From NCBI GenBank assembly GCA_015680685.1, contig MNCI01037593.1:186546-250545 (forward strand): a stretch of DNA of 64,000 bases. The letters run 5' to 3'. Source of the DNA: Gnetum montanum (taxonomy: Eukaryota; Streptophyta; Gnetopsida; Gnetales; Gnetaceae). Position numbers and translations under genes: made by a program. The notes under the pieces are model-generated. The model did not search any database, was not told where the DNA came from, and saw nothing but the letters and a program-made list of their open reading frames with translations. Numbering within the stretch: position 1 is the stretch's first letter; each line of letters begins with the position of its first letter. Of the stretch, positions 34,845-45,639 are shown one piece after another.

Positions 34845-35770
34845 ATAAGTGGTTGAAAAGATTTTTGAACTTGTTGCCATCCATATCAGCTAACTTGAAG
34901 ACCTTTATGACTACGAAAGGGCCTTCCTAGTTGGCTAAGGATTTGTTTACATGTTCATGAATAGCCTTGAGGACTAGGTTCTTCTTTTTGATTGGCTGTT
35001 GATGTAAGTTGCAGTGATGCTTTGGCTATTGCTTCTCCTAGTACCATTCGATGCAATCAAGTGTTTGGGCATGCTCCTCGTCTACAAAGTTAGGATCAAT
35101 GATCCTTGACTAATTGTTTTGAGTCTCGTCTACAATGTTTGAGAGGATCATCCAAAGTGATGGAACCTATAATTCAAGAGGTAACACTAATTTAGATCAA
35201 TAAATAAGACTATATGGAGTCTTATCTATAGCTATTCAGCATGTTGTATAGTAAGCCCACAACATGTAGAGGATTTTCTTGTGCCATCATCTCTTACTAC
35301 TACTAAGCATCTTTTTGAAAAGGTTGATAATGGCTTTATTTGTTTCCTCTACTTGATTGTTTTCTTGTGGGTAGTATGATGTTGAAAAAGATTACTTGAT
35401 GTCAAGGTTTTCACAAAAGGTTTTGGTTTCTGTGCTACTGAATTGTGGCCCATTGTCTATCACAATAATCATGGGAAGACCAAACCTTGTTACTATGTTA
35501 TCCAAGATAAAGTGGCAAACCTGTTGATATGTAGTCTTTTTTAGGGGAATAGCATCCACCCACTTTGTGAAGTATTTGGTTGCATTGATAATCAAGTTAT
35601 GCCCTGCAGAAGACTTAGGTGTGATGTGTCCTATGATGTCTAGTCCCCAACGTTGGAATGGCCACATGATTTGTGTAGGATGTAGCTCAGTGCATGACAC
35701 ATGTATGAGATTTGCATGGCATTGACATACATTGCACGTCCTAAATTTGGCAAGGCAATCTCATTCTATG
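34845..35770 (-). pseudogene. Tat-type integrase
   Basis: Zinc region ends CQCHANLIHV just upstream. Core: PFQRWGLDIIGHI, LIINATKYFTKWVDAIPL, HFILDNIVTRFGLPMI, VIDNGPQFSS (first two catalytic aspartates, WGLD and VIDNGP), then SYYPQENNQVEETN with the glutamate. The C-terminal region keeps a KNLVLKAIHEH block, EGPFVVIKVFKLADMDGNKF and a YLKPYY end, as in other Tat integrases. Only a handful of stops (35,390 and about 35,270-34,940), so it is better preserved than the other pol copies of the window. Minus strand, downstream of the second RNase H. Confidence 0.85.
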
Positions 35771-35959
35771 CAAGGCTAGTAGTATCCTAGGCATTTTATT
35801 TTTACTGCCATGGCCCTAGTGGCTATGTGTCCTCAACATAATCCCTCATGAACTTTGTTAAAAAAAATTTATGCTTCTTCCACACAAACACAAGTTAGTA
35901 ATATTCCATCAAAGGAGCATTTGCATAAGGTGTTATCTCCTATGAAGGTAAACTTTAAT

Positions 35960-36545
35960 GTTGGCATATCATTCTTGGATATCTATTGCACTTAGAAATG
36001 CAATGTATACCACTTGAGTAATACAATCTGTGCATTCTATTATTGAAGCAAGCAAAGTGGCAAATAAGTGCAATGGCACATTTAATGCTAACGTGGCTAG
36101 TGCATCAGCTATGGTGTTCTCATTACAAGGTACATGTTGAATGTCTGACGTTATAAAATATTTCAGTAAACTCTTAGCTAGATTGCAATAAGGTTGCAAA
36201 TGCAAAGCGTTGTAAGCATAGACTTTAGTGATCTAGTTGACAACTAATTGGGAGTCGCCCTGGACTACCAAATGTTGGATCTTTAGCTCTGAGGCTGCTA
36301 AGAAGCCCCTAAGGAGTCCTTCATGCTCAACTACGTTTTTCGTACAAAAGAACATAAAGAGATATGAAAAGGGTCAAATTTCCCTAGAAGAAAATGTAAT
36401 AACTACGATGGCACTTCCACCTTGTGTAGTTGAAGCATCGTCAAAATGTAAAGAGTCTTCAAAATTAGATGCTACAGGGTTTAGCTTATTGCTGCATTCA
36501 TCAAGGAATTCAAGTTCTATTATTGACTGATCATCAACATGTAAA
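35960..36545 (-). pseudogene. Second RNase H (aRNH), Tat lineage
   Basis: Minus-strand blocks in order: a GGSAIVVITFSSREI-like stretch, EHEGLLRGFLAASEL (E-x-E-A-L-I-x-G-L region with the glutamate), VVQGDSQLVVNQI (catalytic aspartate) and HVPCNENTIADALATLAL (last aspartate) at about 36,130-36,080. This domain, in addition to the normal RNase H next to the reverse transcriptase, is the hallmark of Tat-lineage elements. A premature TAG lies near 36,395. Confidence 0.8.
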
Positions 36546-36631
36546 GTTGTGAGCTATGTGGTTATTGCTTAACCCTTTGTTGATGATTGGGCTACATAAT
36601 GTAAATCAAATTCCACTATTATAGCTTTCCA

Positions 36632-38145
36632 TCAGGCTATCCTACCACTCTGATATAAGTTGGTTGTGATAGCTCGAAGTATGTTGCTCTTGCATATGAT
36701 GTTAAATTTGCTATGAAATAGGTACTGTCTCCACTTTTTGAGCACAAACACTAGGGTGAGACAATATTTTTCTACCTCATTGTACTTTGTCTCATAAGCT
36801 ATTAAAGCATGGCTTAAGTCATAGACAAGGATTTTAGACCTGTCATCTCTTTTTTTGACATAGCAATGTAGCAATAGATGTGTCCAAAGAGGTAAGGTAG
36901 ATGTTAAAAGGCTTATCCCTATGTGTTGGGTAAACAGTTGGGAGATGTAAAAGCTCTTTCTTTAGGTTATCAAAGGCTTGTTGACATTGATCTACCCACT
37001 CAAAGCTGACCCCCTTTTTAAGTTGATGTTGCATGAGGTGTATCTTGTTTGTCAACCTTGCAATAAACCTTCTGATAAATTGTACTTTGCCTTGCAACCT
37101 GCATAGCTCTTTAAGGTTTGTAGGAGATGTTAAATTGATGATGGCCCTTACTTTATTAGGGTCCACTCGTATTCCTATTTTTGACACCATGAAACCTAGC
37201 ATGCATCCGGTTTTAACTCCAAAAACACATTTCTTAGGGTTAAGGCATAGGTCATGCCTATGACAATGTTGGAGGACTATGTTGAGATTGTTGGAATGAT
37301 TGATAGCTTTCTTAGACTTGATTGCTATGTCATCAACATAATCGTTTAGTCACTCCAAGAGGTAGTCACTAAAGATATATGTCATGACTCATTGATAAGT
37401 TGCTCTAGCATTTTTGAGTCCAAAGGACATCATTGTGTAACAAAAGGTTTCCCAAGGGGTCATGAAAGTGGTTGAAAACTGATGCTCTGAGTTTATACAA
37501 ATCTGGTTATAGTCTAAGAAACCATCCATGAAGGACAGTAAGGCATGATCAACTGTAGTATCTATAAGTTGATCAATACTTGGCAATGGGAAATCATCTT
37601 TAATCATTGCTTTGTTTAAGTCTTAAAAGTTTATACAAATTTGTATACCTTCCATTTTCTTAGAAACTACAATTGATTGCTTGGATGACCCCAGCTTGAT
37701 AAAGCTTGGTGATTTCATCGCGTACAGCTAGTGCAATCTCTGTTTTGATTTTATGAGCTTTTTTCTTGACTGCCTTGGCACGCAGATCTAGGATGATGTT
37801 GTGTTGTATAAGGTACGGATCCAGGCCCATCATGTCATTATATGACCATGCAAACACTTTAACATTGTCATGGAGAACTTTTGAGATGTCTTGGTGTACC
37901 TGTGGATGTAATAGAGAGCTAACTTTCAAGGTTCTTGGTTCACCTTTAGGGGTAGTTATAGGGATTTCAATAAGAGGATCCTTAGTCACATCCTCAGCCT
38001 CTAAGTCTAAGGCTTGGACTAGATGTTCGAGACAGTCTAGGAATGTTTCCATGGATGCTACGATGTTGTGAGAGGATAATTCAAAATCTACTAATTCTTG
38101 ATTCAAGCATCTTGTAAATTTGTCGTAAGGACCCATTAAGGTCAA
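36632..38145 (-). pseudogene. pol: Tat-type reverse transcriptase and RNase H
   Basis: Read on the minus strand: a linker with DVKVFAWSYNDMMGLDP (V-F-A-W-S block), KKAHKIKTEIALAVRDEI, KDDFPLPSIDQLID, ALLSFMDGFLDYNQI (first catalytic aspartate kept), TPWETFCYTMMSFGLKNA, then YVDDIAIKSKK (catalytic YVDD near 37,335) and KKCVFGVK. Thumb block NLKELCRLQGKVQFIRRFI follows. RNase H: YLTSLDTSIATLL ... YETKYNEVEKYCLTLVFVLKK. Interrupted by stops near 37,655, 37,385 and 37,270 and by a small overlap of frames at 36,850. The missing fingers segment around 37.61-37.66 kb is degraded. Upstream lies the minisatellite and antisense gene, not the expected protease. Confidence 0.85.
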
Positions 38146-38280
38146 GGGTGATCAAAGATTACCATGCATAGCCATTTCTTCAGGTGGACCTATCACAACA
38201 AGAAAATAAACCAAGTCAAGTGATACCTATTTGAAGTAATAGCATGCAATGAATATATGTAAATCAATAATGCAACATAA

Positions 38281-38625
38281 GATAATTTCTAGTTGAAGGT
38301 CTTAGTGGACCACAATAATGTAATAGTTCAATCTAAAACATAAAATGAATGCTAAAATTGCTAGTTTAAGGTCATGGTGGACCGTAACTAGGCTAAATTG
38401 TAGAAAGAGCACTAAAATTATCAGTTTAAGGTCATGGTGGACCATAATAATGTAAATTTTGATCTAAGATGTTGAAATTACCAATTTAAGGTCATGGCAG
38501 ACCATCACTGAGCCACATTATAAGTTAAAATTGCTTGTTTAAGGTCTTTGTGAATTTTCATATGACCATATTTTAGGTTAAATTTGCTAGTTTAAGGACT
38601 TTGTGGACCATGTTAAAGTTTAAAA
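38281..38625 (+). repeat. Minisatellite array B
   Basis: Six CTAGTTTAAGG-like units with dyad GGTCATGGTGGACC (arms GGTC/GACC; also ATGGT-GG-ACCAT). Starts at about 38,289, 38,361, 38,421, 38,481, 38,534 and 38,587; three successive units have an exact 60-bp period. Same strand and word family as arrays A and C. Lies between the reverse transcriptase start and the promoter of the plus-strand gene. Confidence 0.85.
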
Positions 38626-38692
38626 TTCGTAAATGCAAAGAGAAACTTTTGGTGGGCCCACTTACTATGCTACCGATGAATGCTATGCTGTA

Positions 38693-38736
38693 GTGGGACT
38701 ATGCTACAGTAGTGCTACACTGCAGTAGTGTCCCAC
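38693..38736. repeat. Hairpin upstream of the plus-strand TATA box
   Basis: GTGGGAC ... GTCCCAC arms enclose CTACAGTAG and ACTGCAGT, themselves palindromic. About 45 bp upstream of the TATA box at 38,780; coordinates good to a few bases. Confidence 0.6.
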
Positions 38737-38779
38737 ATTACCTAAAATATGAAAGTCACAAGTATTTTACCACGTTGGC

Positions 38780-38789
38780 TATAAATAGG
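38780..38789 (+). promoter_or_regulatory. TATA box of the plus-strand spliced gene
   Basis: CTATAAATAG, 124 bp before the first ATG of the gene, in a CG-poor but well-formed core promoter context (GGCTATAAATAGGGG). Confidence 0.55.
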
Positions 38790-38912
38790 GGATTACACCA
38801 TGGTAAACTTGTCATTTTCATTGTCAGAGTCCATACTTAGAGCATAGAGTGGTCAAAAAGTGAAAGAGCATAACAAGCATAGTGTAGCATTTGGTACCAC
38901 CAATTTGTGAGT

Positions 38913-41900
38913 ATGGTAATGACATGCAAAAGCAAATGCAGGCATCAAGGACTTGCCAAGGTGGATGAAATAAAGGACACTCTGGGATACCTCTCCAAGG
39001 TACGCATCAAGGAATGGAAAGAGGCTCCATCTGCTCGGTAAGTTGTTATGCTACCTTTGTTTCCATTATGTGATGCATCAGGTTAGATTGCCATTACCAT
39101 TACTGTTGTCCTTTTTTTGCAACTATTTTCACTAGTTTTGTTGCCATTTTGGCCACTACACCATGGTTGTCGCTACTTGGCCGTAGCAATAGTATAATTG
39201 CTATGCTACATCTGCATGTGGTACCACATCGACCGCCATTGTTAATAATGGTCACTACACCATTGCAAGGGTTTGAGTAGTTCTAATGAGCAGTTCTAGG
39301 TGGTGTAGCACATGCTCGGTGTAGTGTGCTATCTATAGAGGGGTTTGTTTGTTTACAAGGTTTTGGGGTAGTGTGACACATGCTTGGCATAGCATAGCAC
39401 GAGCTATTTCACACAGTAGGGTAGGATTGGGACAATGGGGGCACTGTGAGTTCTTTTTCACCTATGTTGTTAAGACTATTATATTTTTTGCTGTCATGCC
39501 ATACTATCATGTTGGCAATCCTTTAGGTAGTCATGTTAATAGTTTGTTACATTGCTACACTATCAAACTTGTAACATTGTTATGCTATTAAATTTGGTAT
39601 ACTACCCTGCCACTAAATTTGCTATGTTGCTAAATCTACTATGATGTAATGCCAGTTACAAATTTCTACTTGTTACATTATTACATGTTTGATACATGTT
39701 GTATTATCACACTTACTATGCTGCACGCAGTGCATTCATCCTGTTACGCTGCACATAACGTAGTCGTCACCCTTATGCAAAAGTGTAATTGTTACGCCAT
39801 GTTGTACAAGGCATGTCTGCTACATTGTGATGTGTAACACATAACTGTCATACTATGGGGTGCACCTAGTATGTTACATTACATAAGGCTACGCTATGCT
39901 ATATGTGACACTTTATTGCATTGCATGCAATGTTTAACTTTGTTCTATGTGGGCACTTATTCTTTCATGCTAAAGGAAAATTTGTAACAGGAGGATTATG
40001 CTAGGCTATATTTAAACAGAGGGTCACGCTAGACTACATCAATAGTCGCCACTTGAACATAATTCTAACCTTTGGTGCTTTGTCATGTAGGATCATGTTG
40101 AAACCTGTTCTGATTGTCCTTGAGCTGGTGGGAGTCTTGTGCTACCTCAGTGAACTTGTGGCCAACATCCCCCCACCCCATGCACAGGTAGGATAGTAGG
40201 CAGTCTTGTTTTAGGAGGGTGCATGGGACTTCCTAGAGTTCCTCCTCCGCCATTTTAGTATGATCGTATGGTCACACTTATCGACTGAAACAACCACTGT
40301 ACTTACATAAATGTTGTTCCTTGGGGAAAACTAGGGTATTCTGACAATTCATGGCTGATGGGTCAATAGCGGGTGAAGGGGTAGAAGGCTTAGATCGGCA
40401 TCCAAGGGGCTTGAGGTCCCTAAGTTGGACTACCATTTATACAACACGTTATATGTTGCCCATCACATGCGCACCTACTTTCGGAACCCACCTAAAACTA
40501 TTTACTGTGTTAATGGGTGAATCCTATGAAGGTATTTTAGGATGTTTTATGATTTTCCTTATGCTAGACAAAAATTCTTACCATATTCTTATGCATTGCC
40601 AGGTTTTATTTCGATGAGTACGGTCTTCACGGTAACACAAATACCTTGGCATTGGCCCAAACAACTCTACAAGAGTTCTCCTCTATCGGTAACGTGCATG
40701 TCGGTGTGATAGAAAAACTTGGGCTTGAATTTAAAGCCTATCCAACCAAGTATTCCAAATTCAATGGGAAGTGTAAGGAAGTTGGTTGGTTCGATAGTGA
40801 ATGGGCATCGCATCGACTGATTACCGTCGAAGACATTTTTGTGGAAATTCCACCATTTCCTACACTATTTAAACCTGGTATGTTAAACTATGCATTTTTC
40901 TTATGTGTTCAAGTGATGATATTCTTTCACCTTTGCTAAAATATTTTTTTTGTGTTTATGTTTGTTGCTAATCATTGCAGTTGCAAGGGAATCGCAAGAG
41001 GTCACATTGATCACCTTTGGGTGTGATGAGACCAACCTCTTTTTCAAGTATGGGGAGGTGGAGGAGATTTAGCATTGGCTCTACAATGGGGCCCTAGCCA
41101 CCCTTGTTCAAAACATTTAAGAGGTTGGGCTCATGAATTTATTTCTAACTATGAATCCAAGTGTCCCAGCTGCAGAAATGCTTTTCCTAGCTAGTTCCTT
41201 CTTCGAGAAGGCCAACTGCTTTTGCATGCATTTCACTATGTGCGAGTGGTGTTTGAAATTAATGATAAATTATTTGTAAATATTTTTGGTGTTCCTTTTT
41301 ATGGTCTTCCTATAGGAGAAACATCTAGGAAAGATGTAAACCATCAAGGAGACATCGAAGAATGGCTAGGGATAAGCAAGGACCAAAAGGGGATTTACAT
41401 CCACAAGGTCAAGCTAGTAGTGGCCCAAATGGTTTACCCTATCTTTTGTGCCTGTACCTTTCCTAAGCTACTCTTCCAAGGAAAAATCCTTGGAGTGAAG
41501 TAGGCTTGGATAATGGGGAGGTCATGGAGGAAGAGACCCATTATAACCAGGCTGGGTGCCTTTCAGAAGGCTTGCGTGCTGAAATGGTCAAGCTTTGTGA
41601 GAATCTTGACTCTCGTTTCAACATGCACTATGCCTTTTTCATAGCTTTCTTGCAACGACTTGCAGAATTCCTGGTGGTCCATGAAAATGGTGTTTGGGTA
41701 CAAAAGGATCATAACCAAATATCTAAGCCATGGATTTTCCAGGTTTTCCACACCACCTAATCCTAGGATCCCCCAAAAGCTATCAGTGAATCACTTTCAA
41801 TAATGATGAGGGATCGGGTGGAATGATCCTTTCGTGCTTGGGATAGTGTGGGAGAGGCACCTCCTATTAACATAGGAAATGTGTTAAGGGATGCACACAT

Positions 41901-43712
41901 AATTGAGAAAATTTTGAAAACTAGGCTATAGTGTAAGAAGTCTCATCTAACAAAAGTAACTCTTCATACGAATGAAGGATGAGGGAAAAAGTTGCGAATC
42001 AAAGTTCATAGAGTGGAGCCCCCAGTTGGTAAGTGTATTTGACTATTTTCTTAGCATAACATCTACTATGTTGTGTGACGCTATGTAGCGTAGTGCAGCA
42101 TAGCACTAATTTCATGCATCTTGCATACTTTAAACATGTTTTTCAGAAGAGGAAGAAGAAGAGGAAGATGTTTTGCCTGCTAGAATAGGGGTGCTTGCTG
42201 AAGAAGAAGAAGAGGTCCCAACCGCAAAAGAAGAGGCTCTTTCTATAGAGGAAGAGGCCCCTACTGATGATCCTTTTGTCGAATGTGGTTCAGTACCTAA
42301 GGGGCACATGAGCATTGAAGATGTCGCCACACTTTTGGGTCAACTAGAAAGAGAGGGGCTTCAATTTGATGCTAGTGAGTTTGACCACTTGTTTGATAGT
42401 GTGTCAATGGATAACCCCTTTGCTATCACCCTTGAGGATTTTCTAGGTAGGAGCTTTACACTATCATTTACATTGTTCATCAACTTTATTTTTATCCTTT
42501 ACACCATGGCTAAGATGTTTTATTATGTAGAAAACACCACTACTGATGCCCTTGGCTCTAACCCTAGATCGAGACCCCTGAAAAATTCACTTTTATGGAG
42601 GGGGTGGTCGATGACATGATCAATCACCTAAGGTAGATCAATCCCAAGATTGACACATTAAAATTGCTATGCTAGCTTCTCTACGTTATTGCAATTTTGC
42701 TATGTCACTATGACTAACACTCTTCCATGTATGGTTAGCAGCCAATCATGTCAAGTGTGATTCTAAGCAAGCTATTGAGGCCAAAACTATGCTCAAACTT
42801 CCACTAAAGGTAGCAAAGGTACCTCATCACATATATGATGAAGCAAGTAAATGTGTGTTGTACTTAGCATGCTCCTTATGGGAGTGTAGGCATGTGAATG
42901 AGGACCTCTGGAAGCAAGTACAAAAACTTGAGAAGGAGAAGGCCAACCTAACCGCTGAGGTGGAGGATCTCCAATCTAGGAATGAATTTCTATTGGCCCA
43001 TGATACTCATGATAGAAGTTGGCATATAGTATTCATTGACTATGTAAGATATTGGATAGCCATATGTAGTAAAAATGAGGCCACTCGCGAGATCATCAAA
43101 TAGTGCATGTAGATGGACCTTCCAGCCCAGAAGAACCAAGACTGAAAGGATTATAGCACAAAGGTTTACGAATGGGGACAAGCATATAAGAACTATAAGA
43201 ACATGTATAAAATGGAACGTGCCACCTATCATAAAAAATTTTGGGATGTAGTTGTTGAGTTTCATACCCACAAGTTATTTCTTGATGTCATTGGCACTTC
43301 TAGAGCTTATGAAAAGTTCATGCAACAAGTGATGGTCAGTGAGTCTCCTGAAAGGGAAATGCCCCTACCTATTGGTGAGACCACCAGTGCCAGCTTTTCC
43401 CTAGGACCACCCAGATGGATAGCTATGGAAAAAGGGAAGGTTGTAGCAAGCGTTGATCTAGGAGATAGGAATTTAGCCAACCTCACTGAGAAGGAGATCT
43501 TGCAACATCTTGTAGTTGGCATGGATAGGATACCCTCTAAAATGGATGTAGGGCCATCTCGGTTAGTAGCCTTTTATTATGTCATAATTTATTTTATATA
43601 AGCATTTGTTGTAGCTTTGATTCATTATTTTATTTTCTTTCTTATGCAAGATCTGAACAAAGATGCAGGACCTAGTGAAATAGGGAATGGTGGTGTGGGC
43701 AAAGCCTCATAG
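38913..43712 (+). pseudogene. Multi-exon gene or pseudogene, antisense inside Tat-type element
   Basis: Coding pieces alternate with GT-AG introns. Exon 1 38,913-39,037 (MVMTCKSKCRHQG...), donor GTAAGTTG; exon 2 40,091-40,187 joins in frame across a ~1.05-kb intron (KPVLIVLELVGVLCYL). A piece at 40,215-40,298 (GAWDFLEFLLRHFSMIVW) follows after only 27 bp, too short for an intron. Then 40,603-40,877 (FDEYGLHGNTNTLAL...), 40,981-42,028, 42,147-42,446 (starts with a run of glutamates), 42,531 to about 42,640, 42,739-43,561 and 43,651-43,712, with introns of 103, 118, 84, about 100 and 89 bp. Exons from 40,981 on contain many stops (CAG/CAA/CGA-type) and one frameshift near 41,222. The LVGVLCYL and FLEFLLRHFSMIVW blocks recall the FCP1/NIF phosphatase fold, with the catalytic aspartates missing; otherwise I do not recognise it. 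Confidence 0.6.
40878..40980 (+). other. Canonical intron in the plus-strand gene
   Basis: CCTG|GTATGTT ... TTGCTAATCATTGCAG|TTGC, 103 bp, T-rich 3' half with a good branch-point match (TGCTAAT). One of at least five such introns (others 39,038-40,090; 42,029-42,146; 42,447-42,530; 43,562-43,650). Confidence 0.65.
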
Positions 43713-43888
43713 TGTGGCAGAGCAAGATTTTTATTATCTTTGCATTTAAAAAATTCTTGTAATCATTATTGATTGACATTGAATGAAGAATATAATGTTA
43801 AAGGATTTTTTTCACTTGGGTTAATGTGTTATTTTTATTTTTATTTCTTTGTCTTTTTTCTTTTAGGGTTCTTAAGAGCTTCTCATTT

Positions 43889-44360
43889 TAGTTTTAGGCC
43901 ATTTTGGGCCATTACTAGTTTTAGGTCATTTCAGGCCATCGTTAGTTTTAGGCCATTTCTGGCCATGGTGATAGTTTAAGGCCATTTTAGGTTGTTACTC
44001 AATGATAAAATATTTTTTTGAGAAGTGGAGTGGCTAGTTTTAGGCCTTAGGGGGCCACAATGGTAGTTTAATGCCATTCCAGGCCATAGTGCTAGTTTAA
44101 TGTCATCTCAAGCCGAAGCAGTAGAATCAATGCAGGTAATAGCTATAATGTAAACAATGGAAACAATGTAAATAGTAGACATAATGTGAATGGTAGCAAT
44201 GTACATGATGCAAAGAATCAAAATAATGTAAATAGTGACTGTAATGCCAAAAGAAATGAACATAATGCAAGCTGTGAATGTAAGCTGTGAACATGGTGAA
44301 CATAATGTAAACAGTAAACGTAATGCTAACATTAAGATGGAAGAAGATAATTAAGCCAAG
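43889..44360 (+). repeat. Minisatellite array C and adjacent AATGTAAA repeats
   Basis: TAGTTTTAGGCCATTTCGGGCC-like units (dyad GGCC...GGCC) start at 43,889, 43,916, 43,943, 43,972, 44,035, 44,064 and 44,093, period 27-30 bp. From 44,110 to 44,360 shorter CATAATGTAAACAGT-like units follow. The array begins ~180 bp after the last exon of the plus-strand gene and ends ~280 bp before the protease (which is on the minus strand). Confidence 0.85.
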
Positions 44361-44638
44361 CATTTATGGAGCAAAACTAGAGATAATCTCTAATTACACA
44401 ATTGTTTTCTAGCCCATCATGGGCTAGGTGAAGCATATGGTTGAGAGACTTTGTTGTGGTATTCTTCTATGTCATTGTCTATCACTTGGAAAGGCAACAC
44501 AACCCATGTGGTCTCTCTGTCTAAGTTGGTATTTTTGGCCAGCTCATTAGTCAATCAGGTAGTTTTAGTAGGAATACATGCTTCATTTTCAGAGATTATT
44601 ATCTCTGAGACCTGCTCCATGTTAACATTGTTTATTGC

Positions 44639-45070
44639 TTAGGCAGCCACTTCATCACCATAGATCACCTCTTCCCTACCCGCATAGGGTAGGTGGATCT
44701 CTTGATGTATGGGTGAAGAGACAACCCTTAATTGGGATAACCATGACCTCCCCAAGATTAGGTTGAACCTGGGCATTTCATTTACCATGATGAACACTAC
44801 GCCTATGGAGAATTGGTCCCCTGCCACAAAGTTAATATGGATAGTTCCCTTTACTACTATGCATGCTTTGTTGAATGATTTCAAGAACGAAGTTGCCATG
44901 GGCTTGATTTAATCAACCAAACCTAGTTTGTCCACTATGGAAAATGGAATGACATTTGTAGCAGCCCCATCATCAACATGTACCCTTTGGATCTTGTACT
45001 GGTTGACCTGAATTGTGATGAACATGGGCACTATTGTCACCTAACCCTTTTCAGGATCATCATTAATGGA
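44639..45070 (-). pseudogene. Tat-type retroviral-like aspartic protease
   Basis: Minus strand: FITIQVNQYKIQRVHVDDGA with the active-site position D-D-G-A (normally D-S/T-G-A) near 44,965, NVIPFSIVDKLGL, then after one TAA FVAGDQFSIGVVFIMV, PRFNLILGRSWLSQL (I-L-G-R-x-W block) and VVSSPIHQEIHLP. It follows gag and a linker of ~600 bp. The reading continues weakly to about 44,400, where array C begins. The reverse transcriptase that should follow is 6 kb away, after the antisense gene. Confidence 0.75.
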
Positions 45071-45639
45071 CTTATCATAAAATGTCAACTAAGTTGGCTA
45101 TGGTTCCTTGACTATAGAGGGAAGCATGATAGTATAGAATACTTTCTCCTCTGTTGGCATGTTTTTGTTAACTGGAATGGATGTTAACATGTCAACCATG
45201 GCCTCGCGGTGCACAGTGGAAGTCATTACCAAGTCATACAGGGTCAAAGTTGTATTTTTATGTTTTAGACCCTATTTAACTTGCATGACGGTGTTAAGAA
45301 GATCCTACCCACCATCTTGTTGTTTGTTACCTCTTTCCTCCTCCATTTGTCCAAAGAGAAAAATCTCCTAAGGGGGGAAGTTTTAGGTTGACAATTAGGC
45401 TTTCTCTGGTGGAAAGGTAACAATTGCATGCATGAATTGTTATCGGTTGTTGATGACAAAGAGGCCATGGGCTTTGAGGTCAAGGGAGTACACTTAGGGG
45501 GAGCTAACATAGTCCATTCCTTAGCCATCTTGTCTACTGAACTTCCTTCCCATTTTTTGAATGGGGAGGTTGCAATGTCATTTTTGTTGCTTGCTTTTTG
45601 GGTAGAGGTGCTTGAATGTTTTGGAACTTTAATGATGAA

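Noticed and set aside
36237-36530. Plus-strand ORF of 97 codons
   Set aside because: Shadow of the second RNase H, whose motifs are read on the minus strand.
38780-38930. Reading 38.65-38.90 kb as a plus-strand 5' LTR with primer site TTTGGTACCACC
   Set aside because: The TATA box and TG/CA ends allow it, but no second LTR copy follows the gene, TGGTACCACC fits no primer site I know, and the sequence is better explained by an ATG exon with a good splice donor that joins in frame to the next exon.
42130-42330. Serine-rich minus-strand ORF
   Set aside because: Antisense shadow of the glutamate-rich exon of the plus-strand gene.
43773-43979. Plus-strand protein with SFRPFxAI repeats
   Set aside because: Follows from the 27-bp units of array C; no start context or domain.
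44127-44363. Histidine- and tyrosine-rich minus-strand protein
   Set aside because: It is the translation of short AATGTAAA-type tandem repeats; composition follows from the repeat, not from selection on protein.
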